Positions 23,804-36,707 of a stretch of 64,000 bases of DNA are shown here, piece after piece (position 1 is the stretch's first letter; each line of letters begins with the position of its first letter). The DNA is from Adenanthera pavonina (lineage: Eukaryota; Streptophyta; Magnoliopsida; Fabales; Fabaceae), in the NCBI GenBank assembly GCA_026686845.1, contig JAIVEN010000028.1:2371001-2435000 (forward strand), read 5' to 3'. The notes beneath the pieces were generated by a model that saw nothing but the letters and a program-made list of their open reading frames with translations, had not been told where the DNA came from and did not search any database. A program made the translations under genes and the position numbers.

Positions 23804-24622
23804 TGGGAAAAAGATTTGAAAATCTGCTAAGAAAGAAAATCTCCATGAAGGGCTCGAAATTTGTAAATTTCCAGCAAGGACTTAGGTAATTGGTGAAAAA
23901 AAATTTTGAATAGATAAAAATACCTCCAGAATATGGAGTGCTGGAAATTGTTGTCATTAGCTGAAAATCTTTTAAACATCACTTGAGAATTTTGATTACC
24001 CCTGTTGAAATTTTTTTTCAAAACTAGTTGTGCTAAAATATGAAGTGTTGTAAATTGTTGTGATCGATTGGAAATTTTTTAAACATCACTTGAAAAGTTT
24101 GATTACCCTAGTTGGAATTTTTTCAAAGCTACTTTTTATACAATTAAATATAGAAAATAGTTATTATAATTAATTGAGGTAAAAACATTTCCATATTTCC
24201 AAATGAACAAGTTCCAAGTGGGGTAACTAAAATTTCTAAGTGACATTTAAAAATTTTCCAACAACTAATAAATGTTTTCAGCATTACAAATTTTAGTGTA
24301 GAAAAAAAAGTATTTTGAAAAATATTCGAGTGGGATAACAAAAATATTCAAGTGACATTTGAAAATTTTTAAATTAATTATAACTATTTTCAACACTTCA
24401 TATTTTAGTGTAAAAAAAGCAGTTTTGAAAAAAAATTTTAAATGGGTAAACCAAAATTTCTAACTAAATTCGACAGTTTTCAGCACTCTATATTCTAGGG
24501 TATTTTTGTTCGCTCAAAAAAAAATTCTTCTACCAAGGACCTAAGTTCTTGAAAATTTACAAATTTTGAACTTCTTTATGGGGATTTTCTTTCTTAGCAG
24601 GTCTTCAAATGTGTTTTTCCCA
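23804..24622. mobile_element. Fold-back DNA element, 819 bp, very long inverted arms
   Basis: The left end TGGGAAAAAGATTTGAA and the reverse complement of the right end TGGGAAAAACACATTTGAA begin arms that pair through most of the element, including the shared words CTGCTAAGAAAGAAAATC and AAATTTGTAAATTT. A perfect 7-bp duplication TTAAATT flanks it (23797-23803 and 24623-24629). It encodes nothing. Transcribed, it would form a long imperfect hairpin. The superfamily is uncertain, since the duplication length falls between the common classes. Confidence 0.85.
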
Positions 24623-24629
24623 TTAAATT

Positions 24630-25700
24630 TTTTAAAAAATATTTAAATTATACTTTGATTCTTTCTTCCAATTATGAAATTTAGGACATTTTTATAGAAA
24701 ATAAGCAAAATGTATGGCAAAATGACATAGAGAAATGACTCATAAAATTAGACAAAGTCACAAGTTAAACTCTTATCTAATTGAACAAAAACTCATAAAA
24801 TTAGACAAAGTCACAATTTAAACTCTTATCTAATTGAACAAAGAGGAGCCAAATTTCTATATATATATATATAATGTGTAAAACATTTATTTTATTTCTA
24901 TTCATATAGAGTGTATTAGATATAGATATATATATCTATATATGTATATATATAGTAGTGTGCATATATATATACACACAGTTTTTTAATGGGAAAAGAG
25001 TGATATATGTATGTTTACCACAAAGTATTTGATGCAGCTACACAGGCTTAAATACGGAATTGCTGATTAAGTTACCACAGCCCCTTTCAACTGAATTACA
25101 CACTCAAAACATTGAGAATGTATCTCCTCAGAAATGTCTTTTGCAAGTTTTAACACTTGAAATCAGAGAGACTCCTCATTTACTATAAAGATAAGATAAA
25201 TATTTTATATTTTTTGTAAAGTTAAAACTTACAAAAATGTCATATAAATATGTGTTATCTAATAAATACATTCATGAGTTAAGCTTCTCATACGTGTAAT
25301 GCAAGAAAAAATTTGTTTAATTGAATTAAAGTATAATCAAATCACGTGTTTCATGTGAGATACCAAACATTTAAGAGGCAAGCTTATATGCTTCTGTCAA
25401 AAAAAAAATAATTAACTTGCTCATCAATCAAAATAAATTGAGAGATCTTATAATTCCCAAATCGATTTGGTTCATGTAGACTATTTATAAAAAAAATGAT
25501 TCGTATAATAGAATGCAGCCACAAAAGTTAAACTCTTAACAAAATGAATTTAAACGTGAATTGAATAGCTTCACGTGGTGTTTCAACCCGAGAAAAAAAA
25601 TTAAGCCATTCATTTTAATATGAAGAAAATTTGAAACTTACGCAAGTAAGTTAAGTAGAATTAAACAATTAACGCATAATTTGAAGGTTGTTGTGTTTAC
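24630..25700. repeat. Continuation of the tandem array and repeat F copy 2
   Basis: 24640-24850 resumes array words (CTTTGATTCTTTCTTCCAAT, AGAGAAATGACTCATAAAAT) with an internal near-perfect duplication of about 57 bp (ACTCATAAAATTAGACAAAG twice). 24860-24990 is TA-rich simple sequence. 25160-25290 is the second copy of repeat F. No gene. Confidence 0.6.
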
Positions 25701-27978
25701 TTTCGATATTGTAATCACGACTTTAATATAATGAAATTATTTCATCTGATTATTTGTTAATATGCACAGGTCAATTTTCTTTTTTATCAAGCTATATATA
25801 TATATATATATTATTGTTGCCAAATTCAACAAGATACATATAGTTTTGAATTTTGAATTATTTGATTCCTTTTTCCCCCTCTCAGAAGGAAACTGTTAAT
25901 CGTCGTTTATGGTCAAAGATACTTTCATATTCTAAAATATTATATGGAAAGAAATCAACCATTTTTATTCACCCAAAATCATTAACTTCCATTATCTTTT
26001 TTTAATTATGATTTTAAATTTTCCATTTTTTAAGCATTCAAATTTCCATTATCTTTTTTTGGCCAATCAAATTTCCATTATCAGATCATCAAGCATAAAT
26101 ATTATTACATAATTAATTTATAATTGAAAACAAGAATAAAATTAAAGCATAATTTTTAATTTTTTGTTCAACAAAGCATGATTTTTATTTATCGAAAAAT
26201 TTTCCCCTCAAGCAAGGCCTTGGATCTATGCCTCGTGAATAGAAAATGTCAAAATGGAAAAACTGTCCACCCATGTAGTTTAATCCGACTTGATTTACTT
26301 AGAACCAACATGACTTCTGATAATCAGTTGGTATAGTATTATTAAAAAAAATATTTTTTATATATGTATCTAAGATCCAGTATTTCTTTTTTTGTCATTG
26401 TTTTTTACCAAATCTTTATTTCATTAATAAGTAAGACGTGCATCAATGTGGGCCAACTGAAGTAAAATAAGTTATATGAAACTTCTTTTTTTTTTTGAAG
26501 AAAAAAACCAAATTTAGAAGCTGTACAATGTCATGGTATGAGCAGAGATTAATGTTTTGAAAATCTTTCTCAATCCTTGATTTTATGTTTAATTGAAGGA
26601 GTTGACTCTATAGTTTAATCATCATGTGTGGTTCCACCCCTATATAATTGATATAGTACTTGTGACGTGATCAATAATTAATGAAAGATAAGCGATAAAA
26701 ACTAGCCAAGAGTTGATGATACACAATATTATATTAGAAAAGAATTTAATTACAATTAATTTGTTCTAATAAATTAAATTAAATTAATTATGTAGAAATA
26801 TATAAATATGTTAAGTTTAGATTTCACTTAAAAATATGCTTGTCTTATTTAGAGTTTAAAATTTTATTTTGTAATTGATGTGATTTATTTATCTTGATTA
26901 TTTTAAAATATTTCAAAATGATTATTATGTACCTCCAGTTTTACTTTTTTTTTTTAATAATGACTCCATCTATACAGCCCAAAAAAATTTAAATATGCAT
27001 TTTCTACCAGACATAAAATTATGACAAAGTACCGACTTTCAATTAGTTAAGATAGTTTGATCCAGATGTGGCAAAAAGAAAAAAAATAGTTTAACCTAGA
27101 TTAGTTGAAATTCACATATACAATGTTTGAAAATAGGATGGTATATTAAAAAAATTCTGAAAATAGGATGGTATATTAAAAAAAATTATGAAAAAGTCAT
27201 AATAAACTTAAAAAGTTACTAATTTTAAAATAGATTTTTATAGTACATCAACAAGTACAAATGCTATCATAGACCTTTTCATGTCATTTTCATTTCTTGA
27301 AAATTTAATTTATTTTAATTTGTTTGCCATTTTCATTTCTTGTAAATTTAATATTTTTTTTAAAAAATCTAGAATATCCAAAATGGAAGAGAAAAATAAT
27401 TGAAGGATGGATAAGAGAAGAAAAGTGAAGAAGAGAGGAGGAGACAAAGGTAGCAAGAAGAGATGGAATTCTTGAGAAGGTCATTCATTTATTGTTTGGT
27501 ACACAAAAGATTCAGCACCGAATTCAGGAAACACCTTAACATGATCTGTTCTTCCAAATCAAATATATATATGAAGGTGACATGTTCATATATTCTCTGT
27601 GTTCTTTTTTCTTAAAAAAACAGAAGACTTTTATCATAATAAAACTCTTTAAAAGATTCTTAATTCACGGAATATAATATGTCTTTACTGCTATATTTTT
27701 CTGATATGCGCACTTTATGAAGAATCATGTCTACTTCTGTTTCATGCAGCTTCGTTAGAATATATATATGAAATATTTGATGTGACGAGGAGTGTCCCTA
27801 GATAACAAGTATCAATCTCTTTATCTCTTTTAGGATATGGAAGGCGTATGGTTGAATTAATTCCTTCCAACTAGATTTACTCTATATATAAATGTTGAGA
27901 ATTAAATTTTCAGTTACTTATTGAAAGAATGAAAGCCTTTAATAATTAATTAGGTCAATCATACGTAGTTGGTGGATA
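25701..27978. other. AT-rich gene desert, part 1
   Basis: No exon or ORF of note. A small tandem duplication of about 31 bp (TGAAAATAGGATGGTATATT twice) lies at 27127-27190. A short purine-rich stretch at 27380-27480 has no coding features. Confidence 0.55.
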
Positions 27979-28248
27979 CTACCTCCAATTTTATATATAA
28001 AATATAAATAACTAATTTACACATTTTAAAGAATATAGTTAAAAGCAGTTTAGGCATTAAAATTTGTCAAAATTCAAAAGAGTTTCCTAGTGCACATTTA
28101 ATGATTAATATTTTTATTTTATAATTAATGAAAATTAATTATATTGATACAAGATAAAATTGAAAAAGAAATAAATACATTAGACAACTCATTTCTATAT
28201 TTTAGATTTAGGAAAAAATACCACATCTATATCTTATATATAACGGTG
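27979..28248. mobile_element. Stowaway-like MITE, family C copy 1
   Basis: Begins CTACCTCCAATTTTATATA after a TA and ends near ATATATAACGGTG before a TA. The interior block with TAATGAAAATTAATTATATT and AATAAATACA matches 50830-50890. The ends are imperfect. Confidence 0.55.
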
Positions 28249-31200
28249 TAATAAATATATATATATATAAGTATCGTTTGAGACATTATAAACTAGGTTG
28301 GCAAAAAATAAAAAAAAGAGACACTATAAACTAACATGTGAAGTGATTAGTTGTAGAAATAAATTGGTGGGTCATATCTCGAATAAAAAAATATTGATAA
28401 TAATGTAAATTTGTATAGCTTGTGCCTTGTTTGGCCAAGTTTCTTTTATTTTCTTTCTTTTTTTTTTTTTTTGAAATTGTTTAGCCAAATTTCTAGATAA
28501 TAAAGAGCTTATTACATTTTTTTTAATAAAATACTTATTTTAGTCAAAAGCACTACAAGGAAAACTAGTATTTGTGTTGTTTATATTGAATGTTAACTAT
28601 GCATTTTTTCGGCAAAAAAATGTTAACTATGTTTATATATTTACTAAATAATTATCTAATGTTTTGATCAGGTTAAAAAAGTAGGTTGTTTGTTGAACAA
28701 AAAAATCCAGTCGCACCTACATTGAATAAGTTTAGTCAAGCTTGTCAGAGAGAACACTTTTTTTCCCTTTTATAAAATATTTTTTATAAATAAAAAATTA
28801 TTTTTTTTTTGTCAAAGCAGTACATGGAAAACGAGTCCTTGCGTATTTAATGTTGTCTATGAACAGCAAGAGAAAACAAGAGTTAATAATATATTTTTGC
28901 ATCCTAACACGCTATCGTCAGATGTAAGCATGTTATGGTTGAATGATATTTCCCATAATTTAAAATGCCAATTGTTTTTAAAATTATGCGGCTTACTTGA
29001 TAATTTTAATTTGTGTTAATATGTCATAAGTATATGGTTAAAATATATAGCATTTCAAAAAGTGAGAAAAAGAGGAATATAAGTATATTACTAATAACAA
29101 GAAGAGTTTAATAAAAATAGAGGAAGAACTAAGAAGGAGTAACAATTGGAATTTAATAGAAGTGATATATTTTAAATAAGATTTGGAAATTAGACTTTGT
29201 CATTAGAAACATTACCAACGAGCGCGTTGAAGGTTATGCTAATTTAATATGTGGATTTGGGGTTTGGCTTTTAGGGACTCTCTTCCTCCCAAATTATAAA
29301 ACAATATTAAAAATTTTTTTATCTTAATATGTAATAATTTATTATTTTTATCTCTAATTTATTATATAATTAATATTATAACTATTGTTATATTTAATGA
29401 AAGAAATGAATTTTATATAAGTAAAATTGGAAATTTTGGTTTTCTTTTCAAAGTTTAAGAATGTAATAAAAATTTTTTAATATGCATAAAATTCTTACTA
29501 TTATCTTATAGTATAAAATGAAAGAAATATGTAACTGCATTAAATACTTATTCGAAGAGCTTTACCATTATTATGATTCTACCTAACTTAATTTAGATTA
29601 ATCAAAATTTAACGTAACTTCTAAAAATTGGGTGGTTCAATAAATAAATAAATAAATAAAATTATTTCATTTAAAATTCCATAATGTTTGAATCTAAGTT
29701 ATTTTTTTAGTATAAAAAAATATTTTCTAATTGGTACCTAAAAACTATTTTATCTTGAAGTGAGTTTAGGGATCAACCTTAAGATATCTTGAGAAATTTT
29801 ACATGTGTGAAGTGAATTATTTTATTCTATCATGTATGCGTGTGTACATCATGATTTTTATTAAAAGAGAGAAGAGGAGGGGAAGCACATGGGGATAGTA
29901 AATGAAGGGTAAGACGGAGCAGAAAAGGTAAGTGAGTGAATGAATGAATGATGTCAGATGGTGGCGGTGGCACACACGCGTGTCTTGCGGTCGCATGCCG
30001 GCCTCATGTCCCTCTCACGTGGCCCCACATGCCGCAAGCACCCTCCTCTCTTCCTGGTGCCCACTTGTTGCCCTCCATAAAAGAAATAAAATAAGAACTT
30101 ATAGTTTTTAAATTTATTTATTTATTTTTAAAATTTGATATTTTGATAGAATTTTAAGATATTACATGTCAAGACTTTTTCTCACAAAAAATAAATGTGA
30201 AGACTTTATGCGAAGTGAAAAAGATATTTTGTTTCTACTACTACTCGTTCACACTTTGTTCCACCTCTTGCTTCTGATAGTTTTCAAATAAAATAAATTA
30301 TCAGATAATTATAAGAATGGATATATAAATAAGCAAAAAGATAATAAACAAATCTTATATATATATATTCACTTTTCGTAATCACTCAAAGTAATTGATT
30401 CTTCTTGATAATTATATAATTATACTGACTTAATTCTTTGGTAATAAATACTTTTAAAAACATGATAAATTTAATTTTTTCATATGAGAATACAATATAT
30501 ATGTGAGTAGTAATTATTTATTAAATTATGCTTTCAAATCCACCGTCTAGTACTGGGGATATGCTACATCCTACATGTACGCCTGGTCAAGGTCAATGGC
30601 TAATCAATCATTTTTAAATCAAAAAATCAGAATAACAGCTCCATTTGATTAGGTTAATAATGCAAGTGGGCAAGGAAATTTTGATTAAAATATGACAATT
30701 AATTTACTAATCCCTTAGAAAAACTAAATATCTTTGGCCCATTGTTCGATTGATAGTAATACTAATAGGGTAGGTTAAAGTGTCCTACATGGACTAGTTG
30801 AAATTGTTCATAGAATCTCTCAAAAAAATTATTTTAAATGCTACTGCAACTTACTCTATTTGACATAAAAATCACTTGAAATTAGAGCTTGACTGATTCA
30901 AGTTAAGGAGGCGGCACACACACATATGATCTATAATTAAAAAATTTAAATACCACCAAAATTTATTTAAATGCCATCTTAAATTTCGATAATAGTCTCT
31001 AACATAAACATGTTATTGACCCGTGATTAATTGAAGATTTTCAGCGATGCTTTTAATCTAAGACTTCATGTTTAAATAAGCTCAAATCAGTAATAATTAA
31101 AATAATATATATAAAAACAATAAAAAACTTAGTCTATCTACTTTTAAGGTTTGACTAATTTCTTCATAATTCATGTTCCCAATATGTCAATAAAATAAAA

Positions 31201-32954
31201 TAAATTTATACATTAAAAATAATAAGTATAAAATGAAATAAATTAAAAATAAATATATCCACAAAATATTAACAATAATTGTTTAAGCGAATTATTCAAA
31301 TACAATTTCATCAACATATTAATAACACAAGTTTAAATAAATTTTATGACTTAAATAAAATCTTAAATTAAATAATATTGAATTGTCAATATATAATTTC
31401 AAATATCATTAAATTCATCTATATTGAATCCTTTATTTATTATGTCATCATATTGAAATCCAAATTTGTAAATTTTTTTTCAAAATTTTGAAGATCGATA
31501 GTGTCAAAATCAGGACTATCGGTTTATAATTGATTCAACTGATTATTTATTGGTTTACACCCATTCATTGTCGATTTGACTAGTTTTCTATTGTTTCAAA
31601 CCAGTTTTCAAAATGTCAAGTTTCCCCTTTATCTAGACTATATTTGACACTGATTCCTAGTTTAATCAGTCAAACTGACCAGTTTGATCCGATTCAAATA
31701 ATATTGATATTTACACTTACTTAAGAATAATTTTTTTTACAAATTTTATCTGCTAATTTTTTAAATGATATATTCTTTGTTATTTGCAAGATATATATTA
31801 TAATTATTTGATCTCTAAATTTTCAAAATAAATTATTTGTATTAAGGAACATAATTTTTTTTAAAATAAATATATGTTTATTATTATCAAAAATTAAAAA
31901 TTTATTATACTAATTTAAATTAGTAATAAAATAAAATAAAAATAAAATGTGATTCTTTTTGAAAAAAATGCAAACGTAAGCTTGTAGTTTTTTTCCCAAA
32001 AATAGTAATTTCAGAAATTGTTTTGGAAACAAATCCCAAAAGTTATTGGGAAGCATTTGTTAATTTTTTTTTCATTTTAAAAAATCTATCAATATTAATA
32101 GGAGTCCATCCAATTGATATTAATATAAAATATAAACATATAAAAAATTATATTATTAAATAACGGGATTCAGGTTCAACTTTATACAAATGCTTGGGAT
32201 TATATTCAGCAAGCATATAGTATATGGTGGGGTGTGATGCATGTGGTAATTAATGATATATGCTAATTGTGTCTTTTTCTTTTTTTTTTGGCCAGTAGTG
32301 TTAGTCTACCAGATGAGATCGCCCCTTCACCATAAGGCTTAGAAATAAAATAGAAAAAATGTAATTTTTGATTATTTAATTTTTAAATATATTATATTTA
32401 AAAAAATGATTTCATACTGTAATTTTTAAACACTAAATAGATAAAAGTATGTATTATTCATGAATTCAGTTGCATATTAAAAGTCTGGTGGCCAAAAAAT
32501 AACAAACAAATAACTAAAACGTACATCATTATTGAATTTAAAAATTTATAAAATATCTATAAAATACAACAGAGACTAAATGAAATAAATTTATTACTTG
32601 CTTTGAGTTACAGATTTTATATTTTAAAAATACTACTCTATAAATTTCAAATTAATAAATCAGTAATTAATAGGAGTAAATTAATTATTAATAAATATGA
32701 CTAAAAATACATTTATTTATTAAACATAGAAATAGAGCCAATCGATAAGAGACAAGTGTGCAAACTAGGCCTGAGAAGGCAGCAAATAGGTGCGTTGCCA
32801 AATACACGGCTAGTCCGTCTCTCATGGCATTGTTTGACCAAACTGCTTAGTGATCAGTGATGCTACCCACACCCATGTGGTGAGGTGTCATCATCATCCA
32901 CTCCTTTTGAGGAAGTTTCGGATGACTTGCATCTGTCCTAATTGCTAATTATTA
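28249..32954. other. AT-rich gene desert, part 2
   Basis: No coding potential is seen. 29940-30075 is a GC-rich island (separate entry). 29280-29520 and 31080-31440 are extremely AT-rich. 32740-32940 is a less AT-rich patch without a frame. Nothing else could be supported. Confidence 0.5.
29940..30075. promoter_or_regulatory. Isolated GC-rich island with ACGT-core motifs
   Basis: A sharply bounded GC-rich stretch in very AT-rich surroundings. It contains CACACGCGTGTC (CGCG-type motif) and CTCACGTGGCC (G-box or ABRE-like CACGTGGC), plus CATGCCGGC and CATGCCGC. No open reading frame of note. It could be an orphan promoter fragment or a conserved non-coding element. Function is inference only. 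Confidence 0.35.
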
Positions 32955-33226
32955 GTCCCTTCAATTTATATTATAAAATATTTTATATCAATTATATATA
33001 TATATATTAAAAAAATTATTTTTTTAATTAAAATTAATATAAAAAATATCAATATTTTTTATTTTATTTTTATTAAATATTTTATTTTATTATTATTATA
33101 GGATTATAAATGAGGGGAGAAAAAATATTAAAAATAGGGACAAAATAAGAAGAAAAATATTCAATGTCCTATATTTTGGACCAAACACTTATTATACAAA
33201 ATGTCTTATAATATGGACAAGAGGAG
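32955..33226. mobile_element. Stowaway-like MITE, family B copy 1
   Basis: TA-flanked, about 272 bp. The interior words match copies at 33566-33833, 49920-50173, 50900-51141 and 58797-59058: a weakly kept TCTATATTATAAGAC-type left end, ATTATAAATGAGGGGAGA, and AATGTCTTATAATATGGAC. The right end GAGGAG is followed by TA. Confidence 0.7.
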
Positions 33227-33232
33227 TAGATA

Positions 33233-33529
33233 CTCCTCTGATTTTTTTTATTATGATCTTCTATAAGTTTTTTAAGATTTCTTTTATAAGAAGTTTTGTG
33301 ATTTTTTATAAGATTTTTTTATTTTATTTTTATTATTTATTTCTTTTCATAAATTATTATTAAACTTTTTGAATAAAAAAGATAATATTAAATAATATTT
33401 AATATGAATTGTATTATTATATTAAATAGGTGTAAAAAAAATATTTTTTTAAGTATTTTAAGAAGATAACTAACTTTCTTAATTTACGTAAAGTAGTTAG
33501 AAGTTCCTTATAAAAAGAACTAAAAGGAG
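33233..33529. mobile_element. Stowaway-like MITE between two family B copies
   Basis: Begins CTCCTCTGATTTTT after TA and ends ACTAAAAGGAG before TA. The arms carry AT-rich complementary sequence (ATCTTCTATAAG versus CTTATAAAAAGAAC). It differs from family B in the interior. Three TA-flanked elements lie end to end here. Confidence 0.6.
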
Positions 33530-33565
33530 TATCCTGTTTTGTATAGAATTAAAACAAAAAAATTA

Positions 33566-33833
33566 CTTCTTCCGATCTATATTATAAGACATTTTGTATT
33601 AATTATACGTATAATAAGGAAATCATTTTTTCAATTGAAATTAATGTAAAAAGCACCATCATTTCTTATTTTACCCTTATTAAATACCTCATTCTATTAT
33701 CATTGTAGTATTATAAATGAGGAGAGAGGAAGCGTTAAAGACAAGGTAAAATAGAAAAAAAAATATCTAATACCTTATATTTTGAACAAAAATTTTATTA
33801 TATAAAATATCTTATAATGTGGATCGGAGAGAG
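33566..33833. mobile_element. Stowaway-like MITE, family B copy 2
   Basis: The best-preserved family B member: CTTCTTCCGATCTATATTAT at the left, GTGGATCGGAGAGAG at the right, TA on both sides. The two ends are inverted repeats of each other (CCGATC..AT versus ATGTGGATCGG). No coding capacity. Confidence 0.75.
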
Positions 33834-33942
33834 TATATACTATTATTTATAATATATAGATAATATAATTTATTTGCATATCAATGTTGGTAAATAAGGG
33901 AGTAACAATTAACTGCGTGTTTGATTCGAATACATGTGAGAT

Positions 33943-33972
33943 CATGTAATGTAATAAGCTTTACATTACATG
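33943..33972. repeat. Perfect inverted repeat near the Harbinger left end
   Basis: Arms CATGTAATGTAA and TTACATTACATG surround a 6-bp loop TAAGCT. Only 30 bp inside the proposed terminus, it could serve as a subterminal transposase site. Inference only. Confidence 0.7.
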
Positions 33973-34242
33973 TGTTGGTTCTGTTTGGTTGGGCAATGTA
34001 TACGGCATCCAAATCACATCTGTAATGCTGATTACTTAAATTGGTGTAATCAGCAATCCTCTCATTTTGGTGGGGTTTCCAGATTACATGCATGTAATTG
34101 GAATAAAAAGGTCATATTGCCCTTCAAAAAATAGAAAATGACATCAAAGAATATAAAACATTTGATTCATTCAACAATTGGCACTCTCATCACAAGCCCT
34201 AGCTGGTTTAAGGAGTTAGCGACTGTGCAAAAGGACTGAGGC

Positions 34243-35287
34243 CATGGCTAGATTTGCAACGCCGGAGAGGTAAGCCTTCGTTCTTCATCGTCTTGTTCAG
34301 TAAATCTGTGTTCTCCGATGGCATGCTCTTCGATTTCTCCCTTATTCGGTCATCAATTTGTTATATTTCCTCGATTTCCTTTTTCCTTCTATTCCTTCTT
34401 TGATCTCTTCTTTCTTCCTTCTTTGATTTTGTGCATTCAGCTACCTATGTCGAATTGGCATATTCATCAAGTGGGTTCTATCTTTTTTTTTTTGTTTTAC
34501 ACTTAAGTTACCCACATGTTCTATTTTTTTTATAGACTTTACACTCAAGTTCTCAGCCACCCTTGTGCATTTCCTGGTTTTTCTTTTCCTCTTAACTATA
34601 TAATATATATTTTTCTAGTAAGAAATCACCTTGGTATTGCCTTTTTTTTTGTGATTGTAAGAGCTTCGCAATGTCCAGCATCTGATTGGGAAAATGTGTG
34701 TTTTTCTTCAAGAAATCATTTTGGCAATCCGTTCCATTTATGTTAAGTGAAAGAAAGATGGAAACAACATGAAAGGTTATCATTTTGGCAATCCATTCCA
34801 TTTATGTGATTGTAAGAGCTTCACAATGTTCAACATGTGGTTAAATTCCTGCCTTTAATTACTAATGAGATATTTGATTTTGTTTTGAAATAATCTTCAT
34901 ATCTAAAATTCTTTGTAATGGTTATTTTGGAGTTGTATATGAAGTAAATTGTTCATGAGAATGACAAGTACGTGAACTACACCTACCTTAAACCATTTTT
35001 AGAATATATGGCTATAGAGTAACAACATCTACTCTATTATTTAATCTCTGACCTTTAACCTAACAGAGGAAGATTGAGTTTGTTGAATTGCTTACTATAA
35101 TGTAATACAATATACAAACTAAATACTACAGGTTCTGAGTTTTAATTTATAGAAAATCAATTATGAAATTAAATAGCTCGAGAATTAATCCCACTAAATA
35201 CAGGGCTGTGATGACAGTATAGCATTTTGGACTATGTTCTCTTTCTTGTTTAACCTTTTTAACCAGAAATTGTTGTATAGTACAATT
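34243..35287 (+). other. Harbinger 5' exon and first intron region
   Basis: An ATG at 34243 opens a short frame (MARFATPER) that ends at a good donor, GAGAG|GTAAGCC, at about 34269-34277. It is followed by a long T-rich stretch like a plant intron. It probably represents the 5' leader and first intron of the transposase gene. Within it, about 34650-34840 holds a duplicated block (GATTGTAAGAGCTTC and GGCAATCC..TTCCATTTATG twice). Confidence 0.4.
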
Positions 35288-36422
35288 ATGGATCAAGACA
35301 AAGATGAAGTCATTGCTCACATAATATTTGCATGGCTAATGATTGTTCATCTTGCGAACACAATGTTTATGAATTGGATGTATAATGTGTCCTTATTGAG
35401 TATTAGGAGGTTTAGACACTAATCCTACACACTTGAGTTTGATAATAAAAGAAGACACCTTCAGGAGTTGGTGTGTATGAGTGACAATACTTGTTTCAAC
35501 CATGCGACTCCAAGGAGAGCTGTTCAAGAAACCTGAGCTAATACCTGAATATTCAACTGACGAAAGGTGGAGGTAGTTCAAGGTATAATGCTATATTTAT
35601 TTTTTTGTAACTTGTTTCATTTTGTCTTGTTGTCATATAGTAACCAATAATGACTTTGGATGTAGGGCTGCATTGGTGCATTGGATGGTACACATATTAA
35701 GGTTCAAGTACCTCTACAAATGAAGGCAAGGTATTGCAATAGAAAGGGTGAGGTGACAACAAATGTTTTGGATGCATGCTCTCCTAATGGTGAATTTATA
35801 TTTGTGTTTCCAGGGTGGGAAGGATCTACAGCTGATTCAAGGGTTTTAAGGGATGCCATGGCCAGACGCAATGGCTTTAGAGTGCCTGAAGGTATAGTTT
35901 AATGTTGTATATCAACATATTTAATGCTTAAGAGATAATGACAATAACATTTTATTGGGTCCAAGTAATTACTACCTTGTTGATGCAGAGTATACTAATT
36001 ATGAAGGGTTTTTGGCTCCATATCGAGGGCAATGATACCACCTTCGTGAGTGGCAAGAAGGATGACATCCCCAAAGCCCACAGGGGTGTTTAAACATGAG
36101 ACACTCATCTGCACAAAATGTAATTGAAAGGTGTTTTGGGCTATTGAAAATGAGGTGGACGATTTTGAGGAGTCCCTCATATTACCCTATTCGAACACAG
36201 AATTGATATATCATTGCATGTTACTTATTGAATAATCATATTATGCAAGACAACATCGGAGATCCCTTGGAGGCTGAGTTTGATGCACTCAAGCAACTAA
36301 TCCCCACCCCAGAATTCAATCTCATCTTATCATTAGAGCCCTCATATGCTTGGAGTTATTTTCGAGATAATATGGCTAATGACATGTTTAGGGCATTTAG
36401 GGCTCGAAGGCATAATACATAA
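35288..36422 (+). pseudogene. PIF/Harbinger DDE nuclease (transposase), broken
   Basis: The relic starts at an ATG (35288) with IAHIIFAWLMIV and ANTMFMNWMYNVSLL. It is disrupted near 35410-35580, then resumes at an AG acceptor (35665) with the DDE core. The catalytic residues remain visible: first Asp in ALDGTHI (35684-35686), second Asp in TADSRVLRDA (35834-35836), Glu in NVIERCFGLLKMRW (36126-36128). Stops include TGA after YRGQ at about 36033 and a TAA after PEGIV (35900-35902). The C-terminal part 36228-36422 is open. The enzyme would cut and join transposon ends, working with the Myb-like partner. This copy cannot make it. Confidence 0.85.
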
Positions 36423-36707
36423 TGTTATTATTGTTTATTTCAACTTGGATATGTAGTTGGGATCTATATTAAACATATGTGACATAGTCTATACCTATAT
36501 TACACTAACTGTTGTAATTTGTTTGCAAACTTAAGTTATGTTTTAATCTTATTATGCATATTATAACTTATAATTTGTTTGCAAACTTAAGTTATGTTTG
36601 GATCTATGTTAAGCATATGTGTTAACATGTATGGTTTTATTACTCTTGTAAGCATTTGCCTTTTTCCTCTACTCTTATGTTTTCCTTTGTGTCTTGTAAA
36701 GTTCAAA

